Shown piece by piece: positions 24,579 to 55,670 of a stretch of DNA of 64,000 nt (the first letter of the stretch is position 1; the number at the start of each line of letters is the position of its first letter). Origin of the DNA: Baylisascaris procyonis (lineage: Eukaryota; Nematoda; Chromadorea; Rhabditida; Ascarididae); assembly GCA_037389465.1 (NCBI GenBank), contig JAZARR010000074.1, forward strand, positions 1,240,001-1,304,000, given 5' to 3'. The notes below the pieces were generated by a model. The model saw nothing but the letters and a program-made list of their open reading frames with translations. It ran no database searches and was not told the DNA's origin. The position numbers and the translations under genes are program-made.

Positions 24579-27004
24579 ATGTTACTCATCATTGGTGTTC
24601 TCACGCTCGCTTCAAATTGTTTCGCGGAATTTCACCACAATCGTAAGTTCTCATGAGAATTTGATTATTAGATGCGACTTTATAATAAACGATTTGAATT
24701 GACATTTGTACATTAACAGAATTGAAGCGATGCTTGGATGTAAGAGGTGAGAAAACATCTGAGAACTTTTGAAGAGCAGTACCAATTTCGGTGGGCGCAT
24801 CTCGCTAAAAGATAGAGCATCTTTGGGGCCCTCTGAGAAGGGTGTATTGTCTTTGAAATTTAGAAGCACTGGACTAAATTTCCAAAATAAAATCTCTTGG
24901 TCGAGTACGTTTTATTTGATGAATATGGTGAACGGTAAGCAGCCTCAGGTAGGGGTGTGAGGCGGTGCTTGCAAGCTCTCTAGAGCTTCACTTGCACAAC
25001 GTTCGTGCTACCGAGTGCTATATATATTTGTGCGCAATCTGGCATTTGCATACGCATTGATTGCTTTCGGTTCGTACTACCGAGTGCTAACGAATAATGT
25101 TGCACCACCTATGGCGTTTCATTTTGCTAACGAGTTTAACGTCATGCCTCCCTTACTTGCAGTGCATTCTAACTCATCACCCACATCAGCAAAAGAAGCT
25201 GAGTTCATCTTCTTGTCACTTTAAGACCGCCAATGCTGAAGAAATCGAAAAAAAATTGAAAAGGAAGGTGCAGAAGGAAGGTGTTGGATGCTTTCTGCAT
25301 GATTTCTTTAGAGAAGCTCCACAAGGGCGAGCAACGTAACCGCCAATCTGTTGCTTTCACGGCGAAGGAAAACCATGCCTCCTACCTGGTCGTGCAGCAG
25401 AGGTCCCTTCGTCTTACTGGATGATTATTCTTCTTCCTCGCGATAAAGAGGGTGATTTTGCTCAAAGAACGACTACGCAGATAAGATCAGCCAACCCCCA
25501 TATCCTATAGTAAAGCAAGGATATCCCCAGTAGGTTTGCGGGTTTTCCCGAGCACTTGAGCTGTCAAATACAATAACTGAAATACAAATACAGGTTTCAA
25601 AAACCTTGCCTATAAGGCTCGCAATCAGTTACTGATCACCTTATGGGATGTGCACTGAAGGAGAGCTGGACCGGTGAATAATGGGTGCCGTCTGATCCTG
25701 CTTGCGCTTTTGTCGCTAAGCTCATGCATAAATGACGGAGATTAGTGCAAAGCTTGCGTTGACTCTTTCTGATGGAATTTAAATGGTTTGAAACCCATAA
25801 TTCAAGGTCATCATAATGCAATTACCGTCGAATAAATCGCCCTCAGAGGATTTCTTCTGCCTCAATTTCCGCCTGGAAGTAATCCGATAAAATACTCTTC
25901 CTCAGGAAATCACTTCCACAACCCCTACCCCTACTTCTTGATTCACTCGGACAAATAAAACATTGCTTTTTGAATATATTTAGAAGCCTGATGAAACATT
26001 TATTAGACAATATCCCTTTCTTTTCCTATAAGTCCTCTTCATTCAATGTCCATTCTTAAAACGCCGAGAAATTTAGATATCGTGCGTCCCGCTCCATCCG
26101 AGGTGAAAAGGTGTTTACTTTAAAAACACCTAAGAGCAACCGAATTTCGATGTAATATGGACCAAAATGGACGAATGTCCAGAATTTTACATATTATCCA
26201 CTATTGACTTTTATCAGTCGACATTGAATAGACACGTCTAAACATCGTAATTGCAATGATGTTAATGTTTCTATTTTAGAATTCCGTCAATATACATGTC
26301 TAGCAACAGTAGCAGGAGAGCCATCTGATTGTACACTTCGCTTTAAAGAAGGCGATAATGAGCGAACAACGATAAATGATAGTGGTTGCTTCACGGTATG
26401 TACGAACTATTTTAAAGTTCACTTATTCTAGATGTGATGTGCACTTAAGAATGACACAACTAAAAATATAGAAGTTTTTTTTTTATGAAAGTGATTGATG
26501 GATGATGTAAACGAACTACGTGGAAATACCGCAACAGGTGTATTGTTTGAGTGGAACGTTTTGATCTTCTATTCATTCCACTTTGAACGAATGAATGATT
26601 CAATTGCTAAAAATTAGAGAAAAAGCAGTTGGAGATTTTCCGTTCCAATAAAAATGTGAAATGTTAGGTAGATATTTATTAACCCCTGGGAAGGAAAGAT
26701 TGCAATTTCTTTCTTTAAAAGAATATAATAATTACAGGAAAAAGATAACGATCGAGGCCAGTTGCTCACTTATTGTCCGCTACAGTGTCCAGATGCCGAA
26801 TCGGCATACGTACTACTTAAGAGACCATCGAACAACAACAAATGCGTCACATTCTTCAGTTATAACGTCATCAAACGTCGCAACGATTGGTTCCTTTGGC
26901 GATCCGGCAAATGCCTTAGCGAGGAGATTCAATTCGATATCGGATGCACATTTCCATTTAAGCAAATTAAGCCGAATCCTAAATTCGTTAAGAAAGATCA
27001 TTGA
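24579..27004 (+). CDS. Small secreted eight-cysteine protein
   Basis: I do not recognise the family. Exons 24579-24642, 26280-26395 and 26738-27004 join in phases 1 and 0 to a 148-residue protein ending in TGA. The first 16 residues are a classical signal peptide (hydrophobic core, then CFA and a likely cut before Glu). The mature part has exactly eight Cys (in YTC, SDC, SGC, TYC, LQC, NKC, GKC, IGC contexts), enough for four disulfides, a central basic/aromatic stretch around WFLWR, and a Lys-rich end. The ATG follows directly after TTTTCAG, typical of trans-splicing to a spliced leader. It lies 269 bases after gene A on the same strand. A possible AATAAA is at 27247-27252. Confidence 0.85.
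24643..26279. other. 1.6 kb first intron of the small secreted gene
   Basis: It holds a direct repeat of a 'CGT(G/A)CTACCGAGTGCTA' unit near 25005-25090 and a relatively GC-rich part at 25200-25900 with broken coding-like frames, perhaps an old insertion. Nothing in it joins in phase to the flanking exons. Confidence 0.4.
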
Positions 27005-29171
27005 CGTACAATACTTGTTGCTGTTAATTCATCAAAATCTTTGATGGAATTTCTTTTATGCTGCGTAAGGCGATGTGAGGACTGAATCGCTGAGTTCTTC
27101 ATGGTGAAGGATCCATTTGCAACCATGAATCATCATATTCACTCAGAAAAAGCGTATTTTCCAGATCTTAGGATTGAGGAAAGAAATGTTGCATTTATAG
27201 ATTTCAGATATTCAAAAAAGATTGCCCTATTTCAAGAATTTTCATAAATAAAGTCACAGAAACGTGACTTTCAAAGATTTCACACATCCTTTCTTTACCA
27301 TAAATCAGCGAACATTAAGCAAATGATACTGATTAGCAAGTTGAGTTTCACTTCAGAGTCATAGATCAAGAAATGTTTCTTTTAACAGTCATATTCAGAA
27401 GCAACCTACAGCCGAGTGAAAATTTTGCATGTCAAGTTTCTTCACGCCTTTAACTGGCATAGCAAGATCGTTCATTTTCCACCGAGAATGCACACATTTG
27501 AGATAAGACAAGCATACTAACGAACTTAGTGATTTCTTTGAAAACATTCTTCATTCTAATAACCGAATTAGATACCTCTTATCGAAAAGCGTATCTATCG
27601 ATGAAGATATACCAAAAAAATTTTAGACTTGCTACTTCAAAATGAATCAAATTTTCCTAATGGCCTGAGTTAGTTAGGGGTTATCTATGACGGATGGGTA
27701 GGACATTTTGCAAGCGCAGTAAATTTTATAGCATCCTTATTTACAACAAATTCGTGAGTGCGAATTTTTCTTTTTGTGAATTTTTGAGTGAAAGTATAAA
27801 CGTGTTGAAATAATTCAAAAGCATGATTGCTCTCCACCACGATTACATCTTATCACTGATAACTAAACTTATCGCTATTTTGATGCTAAACTCTGCATTG
27901 GTGGCGAAATCAAATTCTATAGTCATATAAAATTTTTTACTTCCCCTTTAGCACTGTTTCAAACATAACCTTGAACATTTCGTGAATAAATCATTTCTTA
28001 TCAAATGCAAGCAGATGTTCAATATTTATATCTGAAACATTGTGAATGAATGGGGTATTGTCTATGCGAGGAATATAATAAAACATATCTCATATAGAAA
28101 TACAAAATTCACATTAATTGCCTCATCGATAATATGTAAGGCACAATAATGCATATGCAAATAGACAAATAATATTTATAAATAGCATATATATGCGCAT
28201 TCTATCAATTAATAAATACTTCATAAAAGTAAATGAGACACATATCATTTGAACGATTTATGCATGACGAAACAATTGTGCTATGCATCAAAATTCGATG
28301 GGAAGAAAAATTAGGGGGAGAAGAGAGTGGTGGGGGCAGAGATGGGAATTTCTGAGTATCCAATTACAAAAAGAAATTTGATTGCGATCATTCGAACGGT
28401 CATAATTTGCAAAAATCTCGCATTTTTTCAGTTTTAGGCAAATTTGCTTCTTGTCATTGCAGAATAAATTTACACTTTTATAGTGCATTTGTGATATAAG
28501 CTACAATTTGGCAAAAAAAAAAATTAACAAAACATTTTACAAATCAAGCGATTCACATCAAAATATCTTTATAAAGCATTATATTTATGCCGAGTGTGAC
28601 TTAAATTATACCATTAATGCCGACGCTCATTATAATTCATAGAAATCGAAACTGTATTCAGTAAGATATATGTGAACTAAATATGAACGAAAAAAATAGA
28701 ACTGACCACTCTCAACAAACGATCTAAATTTTGTCACGGCTATTTCCTCGGCGATAAATAGCTCATCGTATATAGAAAGTCGCATGTTTCTCACTATGAA
28801 CGACACCCATGCTACTGTTTGGCATCAAATCTGGATCGGTGTGCTCGAACAGGCTTCACGAATCTGGCATCACTGAAACGGATGACTATTGTGTAATATA
28901 TTCTGATAGAAACTTTTTATTCAGTTTTCTATTAAAAATGTTTCAACTCCTCTGTATTAGAATGGATTGCTTACTAAGATATTAGCGTAAGAGGAGGTTG
29001 CTTGATCAGATTAATTCGTTCTTTGCTAACACTCCTAACAATGACTCACTCAGGCTTTTAGCATCTCTACACTTTGGTTTGCACTGAAAACACTGCATAA
29101 ACGTTACCTACACTGCGCTAAATTATTTTAATAAATAGACTGATGAAAATCCACTATTGAGGTACTATCAT
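27005..29171. other. Convergent intergenic region
   Basis: About 2.2 kb, very AT-rich, between the stop of the small secreted gene and the stop of the PMCA gene, which point toward each other. It should hold both 3' UTRs. AATAAA at 27247-27252 (+) and TTTATT at 28916-28921 (AATAAA on the - strand) are candidate polyadenylation signals. No gene seen. Confidence 0.5.
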
Positions 29172-47363
<18,192 letters not shown>

Positions 47364-47490
47364 TCCACGCAATCCACACGTTTCAAATGAGCCCGGCCGC
47401 AGCTTGAACAATAATTGAACTTCGGCTTGAGGTGATAGACTTTCTGCCAATTTGTCTACAAATTCAACATTAATATTAATGGCGCTTAAT

Positions 47491-50400
47491 CTAAATGACA
47501 AAGACCTGCTGGAACTGCTTAACGGCTATAATGGCTCTATGCAAATATTATGAGTATACGAGCGAGAGGAATCATTCAAATGCAAATCTCGTAATTATTC
47601 AATGCTGAATTTAGTAGGCAAGTTACTATAAAATTGGAATATTCAACAATACTGTTTCAGCAATGTTTAGTAGTAAAATGTAAGAATCATTAACTAGCGT
47701 TCTATTTATTCGATAATCTCGCGCAATTTGAACTTGATACATTTGGCACATGTGGTAGACAGTAAATGGCAATGTAATGAATATGCCAGCAGACTCAATC
47801 AATGGAATATTAGATATTAGTTCATAGTAGAGCATCATGCTTGCATAGAAAATAATGCAAAGATTTAGGCTATGTAATTTCATCGTGGAACCATTTATTT
47901 TACCTAAGACGCGTCTGTTTTACATCAGCCGACGGAGGCAATGATCACTTTCGATTTAGCTAAAGGAAGCAATCATTCGAGGGCATTTCCTGTCGGAAAG
48001 AGTTTAACCGAATGGGTTGATGAGTGGACGGTGGAATTGAATGGTCATAGTATTGTCTACCGACATTCGGCGATAACCATTTGCTGGCCTGTTGGAACAA
48101 CCTCCTCGCAAACGATTCGATGCAATGGTCACTTAGCAGTAGCCCCTTCTAGAAGAGGGAGAGAAGAAAAGAGAGGGAAGAGGATGGGGAACAAATTAGC
48201 CACATTATTCTTGAGTGACATTATAATCATATCGATGATCTCGTGACAATATTATTTAACGTAAATGCGTTGAGTGGAATAAAGCAGCATTGAACAAAAA
48301 TCTATGAATAGAAACGAGACGCACAATTGCTTTACAATGCATAATATTTTAAGAAATCTCAGCGTCATTATACGGCCGCTAATAACGGACATAGTGCGCC
48401 TTCAATTGTATTGAAATCTTTTAAAATATTTTTAAGATCGGTTAAATGCCTACAAATGACTCACGTAATGCTCTCAGCTTTGTCTAAGAAATTTCCTAGC
48501 ATTATTTGCAGGCCAAAGAATAGCAGCAGAAGTGAAATGCGCCTGAAAAATGATGTCATCAAATCTCTTTTTTCAGTGTCACCTGGTCAATTAATTATAT
48601 TTTCAAGAAATACTCTAAGCTCGTGAATAACAAAACGAGCGTAAGCTTTATGAGAATAACGGAAAAAGAGGTGCGCTCGTTTGATAGGTTATATTCGCCG
48701 TCATTGAACGCTAATTTATGCACTAGAGCTCGATGAAAATCGCTTCATATTAGCGGCGATAAATACAACGCCCCACTGTCAGCATAGAATTCGTATGTAA
48801 ATTTTTAATCCGTGCGTAGATTAAATCGACGGTATCATCGATGTTGTTTCGAGGAGATTTTTGAGTTAGTATATCGATATAAAAAATTGGTGTTAGATTC
48901 GATTAAAAGAAGAATATTCTAAATGGGAGAAGCTGCAATAATTCATTTTGATAATAATATGCATGTATTAATATCACTGGTTCTTCACCTTTTTTGCTGA
49001 GCATTACATCATCGATCATATAATCGTGAAAGAAATTAGCCAAAGAAATATGTACTTTAGCGAATAGCATCGAATGTCATGGATCCGCATCCTGACGTTG
49101 CGCAAAAAAAAAACGCTATATGAGGAAGGATTATTGATAGTATATTTCGACTGCTTCAATCTCCTATCTAATTATGAAAGGCGATTTCGCCGACGATTAA
49201 GTTTTAAAAATCTTTTAAAATTTCCCGGAATCTTCTGCGGCTTCTTAGCAATATTTCCAGTAAGGCAAATATTCTATTATTTAGTTGCATGATTAACGTA
49301 ACATTTAATAACATGCGTTATATTTATTGTCACTTAAATAGTATAACAAAATTAGAACACTAAAAAATAATATATAATTCATTTTCATGCATATCAAGCA
49401 TCAAAAAAAAAAAATACCACCTTAGATCTATGAAGAGGAAAATAGTTGCTTTATTATGCTTTCAAAACGAAAATGTTCAATGCAAAATCATGAGCTTTAC
49501 CAAGTGGATTCGTTGACAAAAAAACAACTTCTCTTATAGGCAATGACCGCTAAATTAAAAAATTCAAAGGTACTTAATTTTTATTTTCTTAATATTGGTA
49601 AATAATATAGGCATTATTTCGAATACATGATATGATCGTTGAATTATTGAAGAAACACCACAAACGTAGAACTTGCAATAAAATATATGCACTTGAAATA
49701 AACAAGTTCCACACATATTTTTGGTATACTATCACAGCAACTGCAGTAGAGATTGCACAGTTTGCAAAGAACGGTTTTTTTTTTTTTTTGCTCGCTATTT
49801 GCTCTAACAATTCCGTTCAGTTTTCTTTTCACTGGCGCACCGTTCTATTGTATTTTAGAAAGAAAAATATTTGACCAAAAATATGCCCGATCTTCTAATC
49901 TTTAAATGAGCAATAAAAAATGCATTTATCAATGCTAATTATCGCTTACCTGAGAGGCTTCATCTACCTGAGAAATGCACTCGACAAAGGAAAAGCAAAT
50001 GAACGAAATTATGAGCTGATTTAAATGGAAGGCATATTATTTGCATTACAATTACTAATAATTACTCAAGTAAAAGCGATGAAGCATTGGTGACAATAGG
50101 ATGGAAATATGTCATCAAATGCGAAATTCGCATTATTTTAGTGGTAAAATCTTCGCAACAAATCGAAACAAATGAATGCAACTTTTCTAAATAAGGAAAC
50201 AAAATCTTAGCTTCCGTTCTATAAATCCCGTAGGCAATTTTTGCTAACACAACGAGTTGCCATTAATATCAGTTTTTAATTCGCAATACATTATTCGAAT
50301 ATACGATGAATAGTAGCTCACAAAAGAAATGAAGTTCAAAAGGCAATTTTATAATTGAGTGGAATCCACCGATTCTATTCAAATATAGATTAAATTAAAT

Positions 50401-52008
50401 ATTTAACTTGTTAGTGCATAAAAACGATTGTTACAATAATTGAATCATTAAAAAAAACTAGTCTAAAAGAACGAGAGCAGAGAATATAGTGATAAACAAA
50501 TCATTCAAATGATAATCACTGTAAAATGAATGATGTGTTATCGTTAAATGGCAATAACGAAATCTGGTTATCATTAGAGGTGTTGGATCAATACATGTGT
50601 GCGTATGGCATCGTTCAATCGCTTCCATATCAGTGTTTATCGATCACTTTAGGAAAGTCCCTGAGAAAGCTGCTTGCGAAATATTATTCCTTATGATCAT
50701 GTTTTCGAAGAAAACCAAACACACGATGATGAAAAAAACGAGTATTTGCATTATTGAACAGTTACATTTGTAAAGCACATAATGATCAAGTTATATCACT
50801 GATCACTTTTACTGCTTCAATAAAATCAACAGGGGGATTGTTGAGGCGGAATTATATGGTTTTGTGAGCGAATCACAGAACGATCTCATATGCAAGCGCT
50901 CATATTGGTTCGTCAACGTCGAAGAAATTTGTACATATTTAAAGACGGAAAAAAATGCATGGATCTCGTCCTCTATTCTGAGCTCGTTCACTGCTCTGAC
51001 CGAGTTGCTCGATTCATTCTGGCCTGATGTAGAACAGAAATATTTCTTCTTCGAACTTTTTCGTTACCTACGCGACTTTTATGCGTATTGGAGCAATAGT
51101 TAGTGAACACTTGACCACGAAAGGCGAAGACATCAAAGAATACGCGATATGGCCTAATGAGGTTGTGAAATCGGACGAGAGCAATCTTGTTGGCTCTCCA
51201 TAATTTGGTAACCTTGCAGTAATATACTCCCATTGAGCAGGACGATTACGTAGGAACGCTCGGCAATGCTGCATTGAGTGAACGGTACTGTTGATGCACA
51301 CAAAATCCGTCTGCATGCATCAGCAGCAATACCATTCGCATACTCCTGTAGACTGATAGCGTTGTCTTTGCTCTTTGTCGTACCAAATGTTTCCCTCGCA
51401 AGTGATCTAGAGAGTTTCTCGCAGAGGATCTCCGAAACACATATCTGCACTTATCAAGGACTCTATCTTTTCCGGCTACCTTCTGCGTAATTATCTCCCC
51501 ACAATAATTCCTTCTTTCCGTTCTGTTTTATATTCTCTTGCTTCTTTTTTTAGTGCGCAAATATCAACATTCATCACAAGTGAAGGACTAAAGTAGTGTG
51601 ACACATCCTGAACGAATAAAGGAAATAAGTGTTCATATTACACGATAGCATGATATACGGCAAGAAAGCAAACAACAAAAAGGCAAAAAAGAATAGGCAC
51701 TTTCCACATGAGCCCAGTGAACTATTGCGGTTAGCGCTCCAGTCATTTGCTTACCATCTCACATTTATTACTACAACCTTTTGTAACCCTATCATAGCTG
51801 GCCTCATAACCTGCCTTCAGCCATTTCTCACTCCACCTCGCAACTCATTGATGGACGCTTCATCCGTCGACCGTTTAACAGCTACACTTCAAATTGTTCT
51901 TCCACATGGAAAGCCGTGACACTAAATTCATTCGTTTGGAATGTCGAAACATTGCTCCCTACTCAAAACATATCACAAATTAAAACGTTTATTATATTAA
52001 ACACAATA
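47491..52008. other. Upstream region of the PMCA gene, no gene seen
   Basis: AT-rich and presumably holding the PMCA promoter and any 5' non-coding exons. Open frames on both strands near 50800-51500 overlap each other and lack splice or family support; they may be old transposon remains. A purine-rich G/A patch follows at about 52080-52135. Confidence 0.4.
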
Positions 52009-52638
52009 TGTGACAAGCATGAATATCAGATTAAAAATAAACCCTGCAACAGCAACAACAGTTAACAAAGTTGAGTGGATGAGAGGGAGGGAAGGGAGGG
52101 AGAAGACAAAAGCGGAAGGGAGGGGGAGGAAAGATCGATGCTCCCGCAAATTCACGCTGCTAAGGTGCCAAAATCAGCGGAACTTTACAGAAGGGCGTTA
52201 TAGGACTATCCGCAAGACATCGGTCAATGCAAGAACCAAATATCGAAACCATAAGAGGATCATCTCTCAGCATAAAAATAAACATTCTGTTAACTATACA
52301 GTCTTCGGCTGGATGAACGACAGTGGTTACCCAAGTGGGAAGTGGATTTCGATCATGGAATGCGTCGGTGGGACTGGTGCTAAGAAAAAACAGTCGTTTG
52401 GAGCTGCTTCTCGCTTAGTTAAGATGTTCGGAAGTGTGAGATTTTGTTGAGTATCACTTCTCGCAGATTCGTTTTCCTTTTTGATGGGGAACTTGAACAC
52501 TTCGATACCGTGACGCCAATACAAGTTAAGAGAAGGTGAAAGCAATGAGTGGTATCTAACGTCATATGATATGATGAATGGTAACAGATAAGGTCATACA
52601 GCCGTCATACGCCAGTTTGACAACCACGCTTTTCTCAC

Positions 52639-53130
52639 ATGGAAAAGCAATTAAGTTTTTATAAAAATCACCCACTAGAAAATAAGGAACACCATCCAGC
52701 ACAGAAAAAGTGCAAAATCGGCAAATATCGATGGATTAGCCGGCGAAATGGTGAAACGTGGAAAGAAACCATTAATTTTACCGCTGAAAGCTTGCTCAAC
52801 AATAGGATCGAGCATCAACAACTTCTCGAGGATTTGGTCCATACACAGAAAATTTTGTTGCTGAAGAAAGGCAATCCAAATGACCTGAGAAACTCTCACC
52901 CAATACCACTTTTACCAACAATCTCAAGGTGTTTCTCGTAGGTTTTAGCAAAAAGCTATGGCAGCAAACCGGGAAAGTGTTCGCAATAAAAAATGATGAA
53001 TAGGCGAAAACATTCGCAAAATCGACTTCATAGATTGCTGGTGGAAGCGGCGGTCAACCTGCAATAAGATGGAAAGAATATCTAAGAAAGACCACAGGAA
53101 GCAGCTGTATCGAAAAGCAGCGACTCAAGG
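52639..53130 (+). mobile_element. Decayed non-LTR (LINE-type) retrotransposon fragment
   Basis: An open frame at 52639-52941 ends with LLLKKGNPNDLRNSHPIPLL, matching the conserved LINE reverse-transcriptase fingers region (x-x-KKGDPxDxxNYRPIxLLxT) with the usual Tyr-Arg lost. About 100 bases later, 53040-53120 reads GGQPAIRWKEYLRKTTG, like the LINE C-terminal end (GRPxxRWxDxLxxxxG). The whole palm with the FADD motif is missing between them, so the copy is internally deleted and dead. The open frame just upstream at 52010-52450 may belong to it but shows no clear motif. Confidence 0.5.
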
Positions 53131-55670
53131 TAAGTGAAAACGAAATGGAGAGATATTTATTCCTAATGAAAGTAAAAGAGAAAGATGGACATCAAACATA
53201 GAACCAGGCGGCGAGAAAACTGAACCCTCAACAGCATCATTTATTATGGCGTTTAATTTGTATACTTATACGAATGCCTCATCTCATTTTACATATTTAA
53301 TGACTACTGATCTTTGTTCATTAGGCCTTGATCAAAAACAAAATGATCCTGCAATTAGAAATTGCTAAACAGCAAATATTTTCTATAACAAGTGTCTTTA
53401 CTGAATCTTATTTATAAACAATCATTATACAATTGAAGGCAATCGCAAATCTTTATTGGTACTCAAATCCGTGGTGAGAGGGGGATTGCAGAACTCAATG
53501 ACCAATTTTCGCCATCACGTCTCTTATATAGTTTATCAAACCAATGATGCACTATTGAATCACTCACCAATCACATGCTTTATCAGAGACAACAAAAAAT
53601 TGATAAAACGGTTCCACACAACTCTCCTAATATTTTGATAACGCGGCAAAGTTCAAAAATTATACAAACTTTTATTCAGCTATTAGTGGCTATATGTAAC
53701 AATTCTTTACGATTAATAATCTCCCTTACACATGCAATAGTGAATGTAAAGAACAATCGATGAAAAAATATTTATAAGGTTAGCCAGTAACTTTCCTAAC
53801 CGCATAGCTGAGCACTAGAAACAAATATGGATAATCGCCCTCTTAGCACCGGTGAATTATTGCAAGGAGGGAAGAGCCCTCACATTTCAGAATTTTCCAA
53901 GCAATTTTTTCGAATATGAGGGTCCCGAATGAGGCTGGAAAAAAGCATGAATTCCAGTATCAGCATATGAAATTCGCCAATTTTATAAGGAAACCGCAGA
54001 AAGCAACCAAGAAAGTGAAATTATCCATTCCCGTAAATTTCGAAAAAAAAATTTTTTTTTGAGCAGCAAGAGTGAGTAGATCAGATTAAGGAGTCAGTAT
54101 TTATAAAAGTAAGAGGACACGAGCAGAGCACCCATATAATAAACGACTTCAATGAGACATTTCGCCTCATCGATGAAAATGTAAGATCCGATAAAGCGTT
54201 TTTGAAAAATATGCACAACGAATGAGCAATGTTCCCACAGATGAATATACATATGGCGATTAAAGAAGAGTAATCTGCTTGTAAAGGAACAAAATAAAAC
54301 GAGTACAATTCTTTCCATACAAAGATAAGCAAACAATGTAGCATAATTTAGATAAAGGATATTAAAAGAAAGAATAAAAGATATCGAAGAACAGAGCTCA
54401 AGCTGGGTTGCGAATGTTACTCAAAGAAAGCTGAAATAAATGAACTAGACAACTCTACAAATATGCAATAAATTTAACAATGACACAGACCTGTATAAAA
54501 TACATACGACAACGAACATGTGGATTCTTCAAAATACCCTTGGAGTAGAAGGCAAGCTGGGTTTGAAAAAATTCTCACGTTAAACCCGCAATTATTGAGG
54601 TGTTTATTTGGCACATAAATATCGAAGTGAATACGTCTGAACGCCCATTCCGTCCTTTACTATCAAAAAACCTATTGAAATGCATTAATAAGAGTAAAAG
54701 AAGGATTACGGCGTCGTGCAACCGGTAATTCTTATTTGAAACGCGTAGGAGGACTAAGAATTGTTCATACTATCGGTTGGGATAAACGACCACACTGCGA
54801 CTCTTCCCCTTGACGTTGTGGAAATCACCGCTCAGCGACTCCTGCACGCATCGAGCTCAGTGTTATGTGCTTCTCCACCCTATCATACTGCGCACTTTCT
54901 CTGCTTGTATGACTGCGTATTTTCAAACCCATTTCACACTTTGAGCATTGTACTCGGTTGTATTATGGTTTTTCTTGCTGTATGGTTCGGTTAGCCTTTG
55001 TTAAACTGCAATTCTCAGTTCGTCTCGCCTCGTAAATGGCAGCGACGTAACGCTATCGAGATCTCAACAACTCTTATAAATCCTTAATTCTCAGTGGTGA
55101 AAAAAACTTGAAAACTGAATTTTTCCACTCTCTTATACTTTTCGAGTATGATCCTTCGTTTCATACTGCCGATTGCTTTAGCAGTTCGCAAATAAAAATA
55201 ACTCTATCATTTATATCTCATAAGTAATCAACTTCCTGTCGAGTTGAAAAAAGAAACAAAAGCTCCTCATTAACGCGTACTCAAATGCCTTAAAATGGAA
55301 GAAATGTTGTATAAATCGATGAGCAAAAATTACGAACAAAACAATAGCATTAAATTAACTGCAGTGATCGATCGATAAGGATTTTGAGAAGTACAAATGG
55401 AATGAATCACAAGTGGGATGATCAAATATCGACACATAAGAGGCTATTCTCAATATTAATCGCAACTCATCAACGACTATGTTCATTGATTATAAGCTGG
55501 ATAAGCAGCCGACTACCAAAAAATAGTGAAAGTTGTTTTTTAACACGAGCGATTGCTTTTGAATGTATGTTTGTTAAATATGAAAAACCGTTAATTTAAA
55601 GCCGCTTTTACAGTGACGTCATGAAAAATAAAACCATCCTGAAGCATAGTAGAAGTTTGCTTCAATAACA
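53131..55670. other. Intergenic, no gene seen
   Basis: 2.5 kb downstream of the helicase stop, AT-rich. Several short open frames on both strands look random. Part of it should be the helicase 3' UTR. Confidence 0.5.

Noticed and set aside
50809..51450. Overlapping long frames on both strands, - strand ones faintly like a LINE endonuclease
   Set aside because: No catalytic motif can be named, and the orientation is opposite to the RT fragment at 52639; too weak to annotate.
52010..52450. 146-codon + strand frame
   Set aside because: It begins in a purine-rich G/A low-complexity patch and shows no motif; it may be the 5' part of the LINE, but that cannot be shown.
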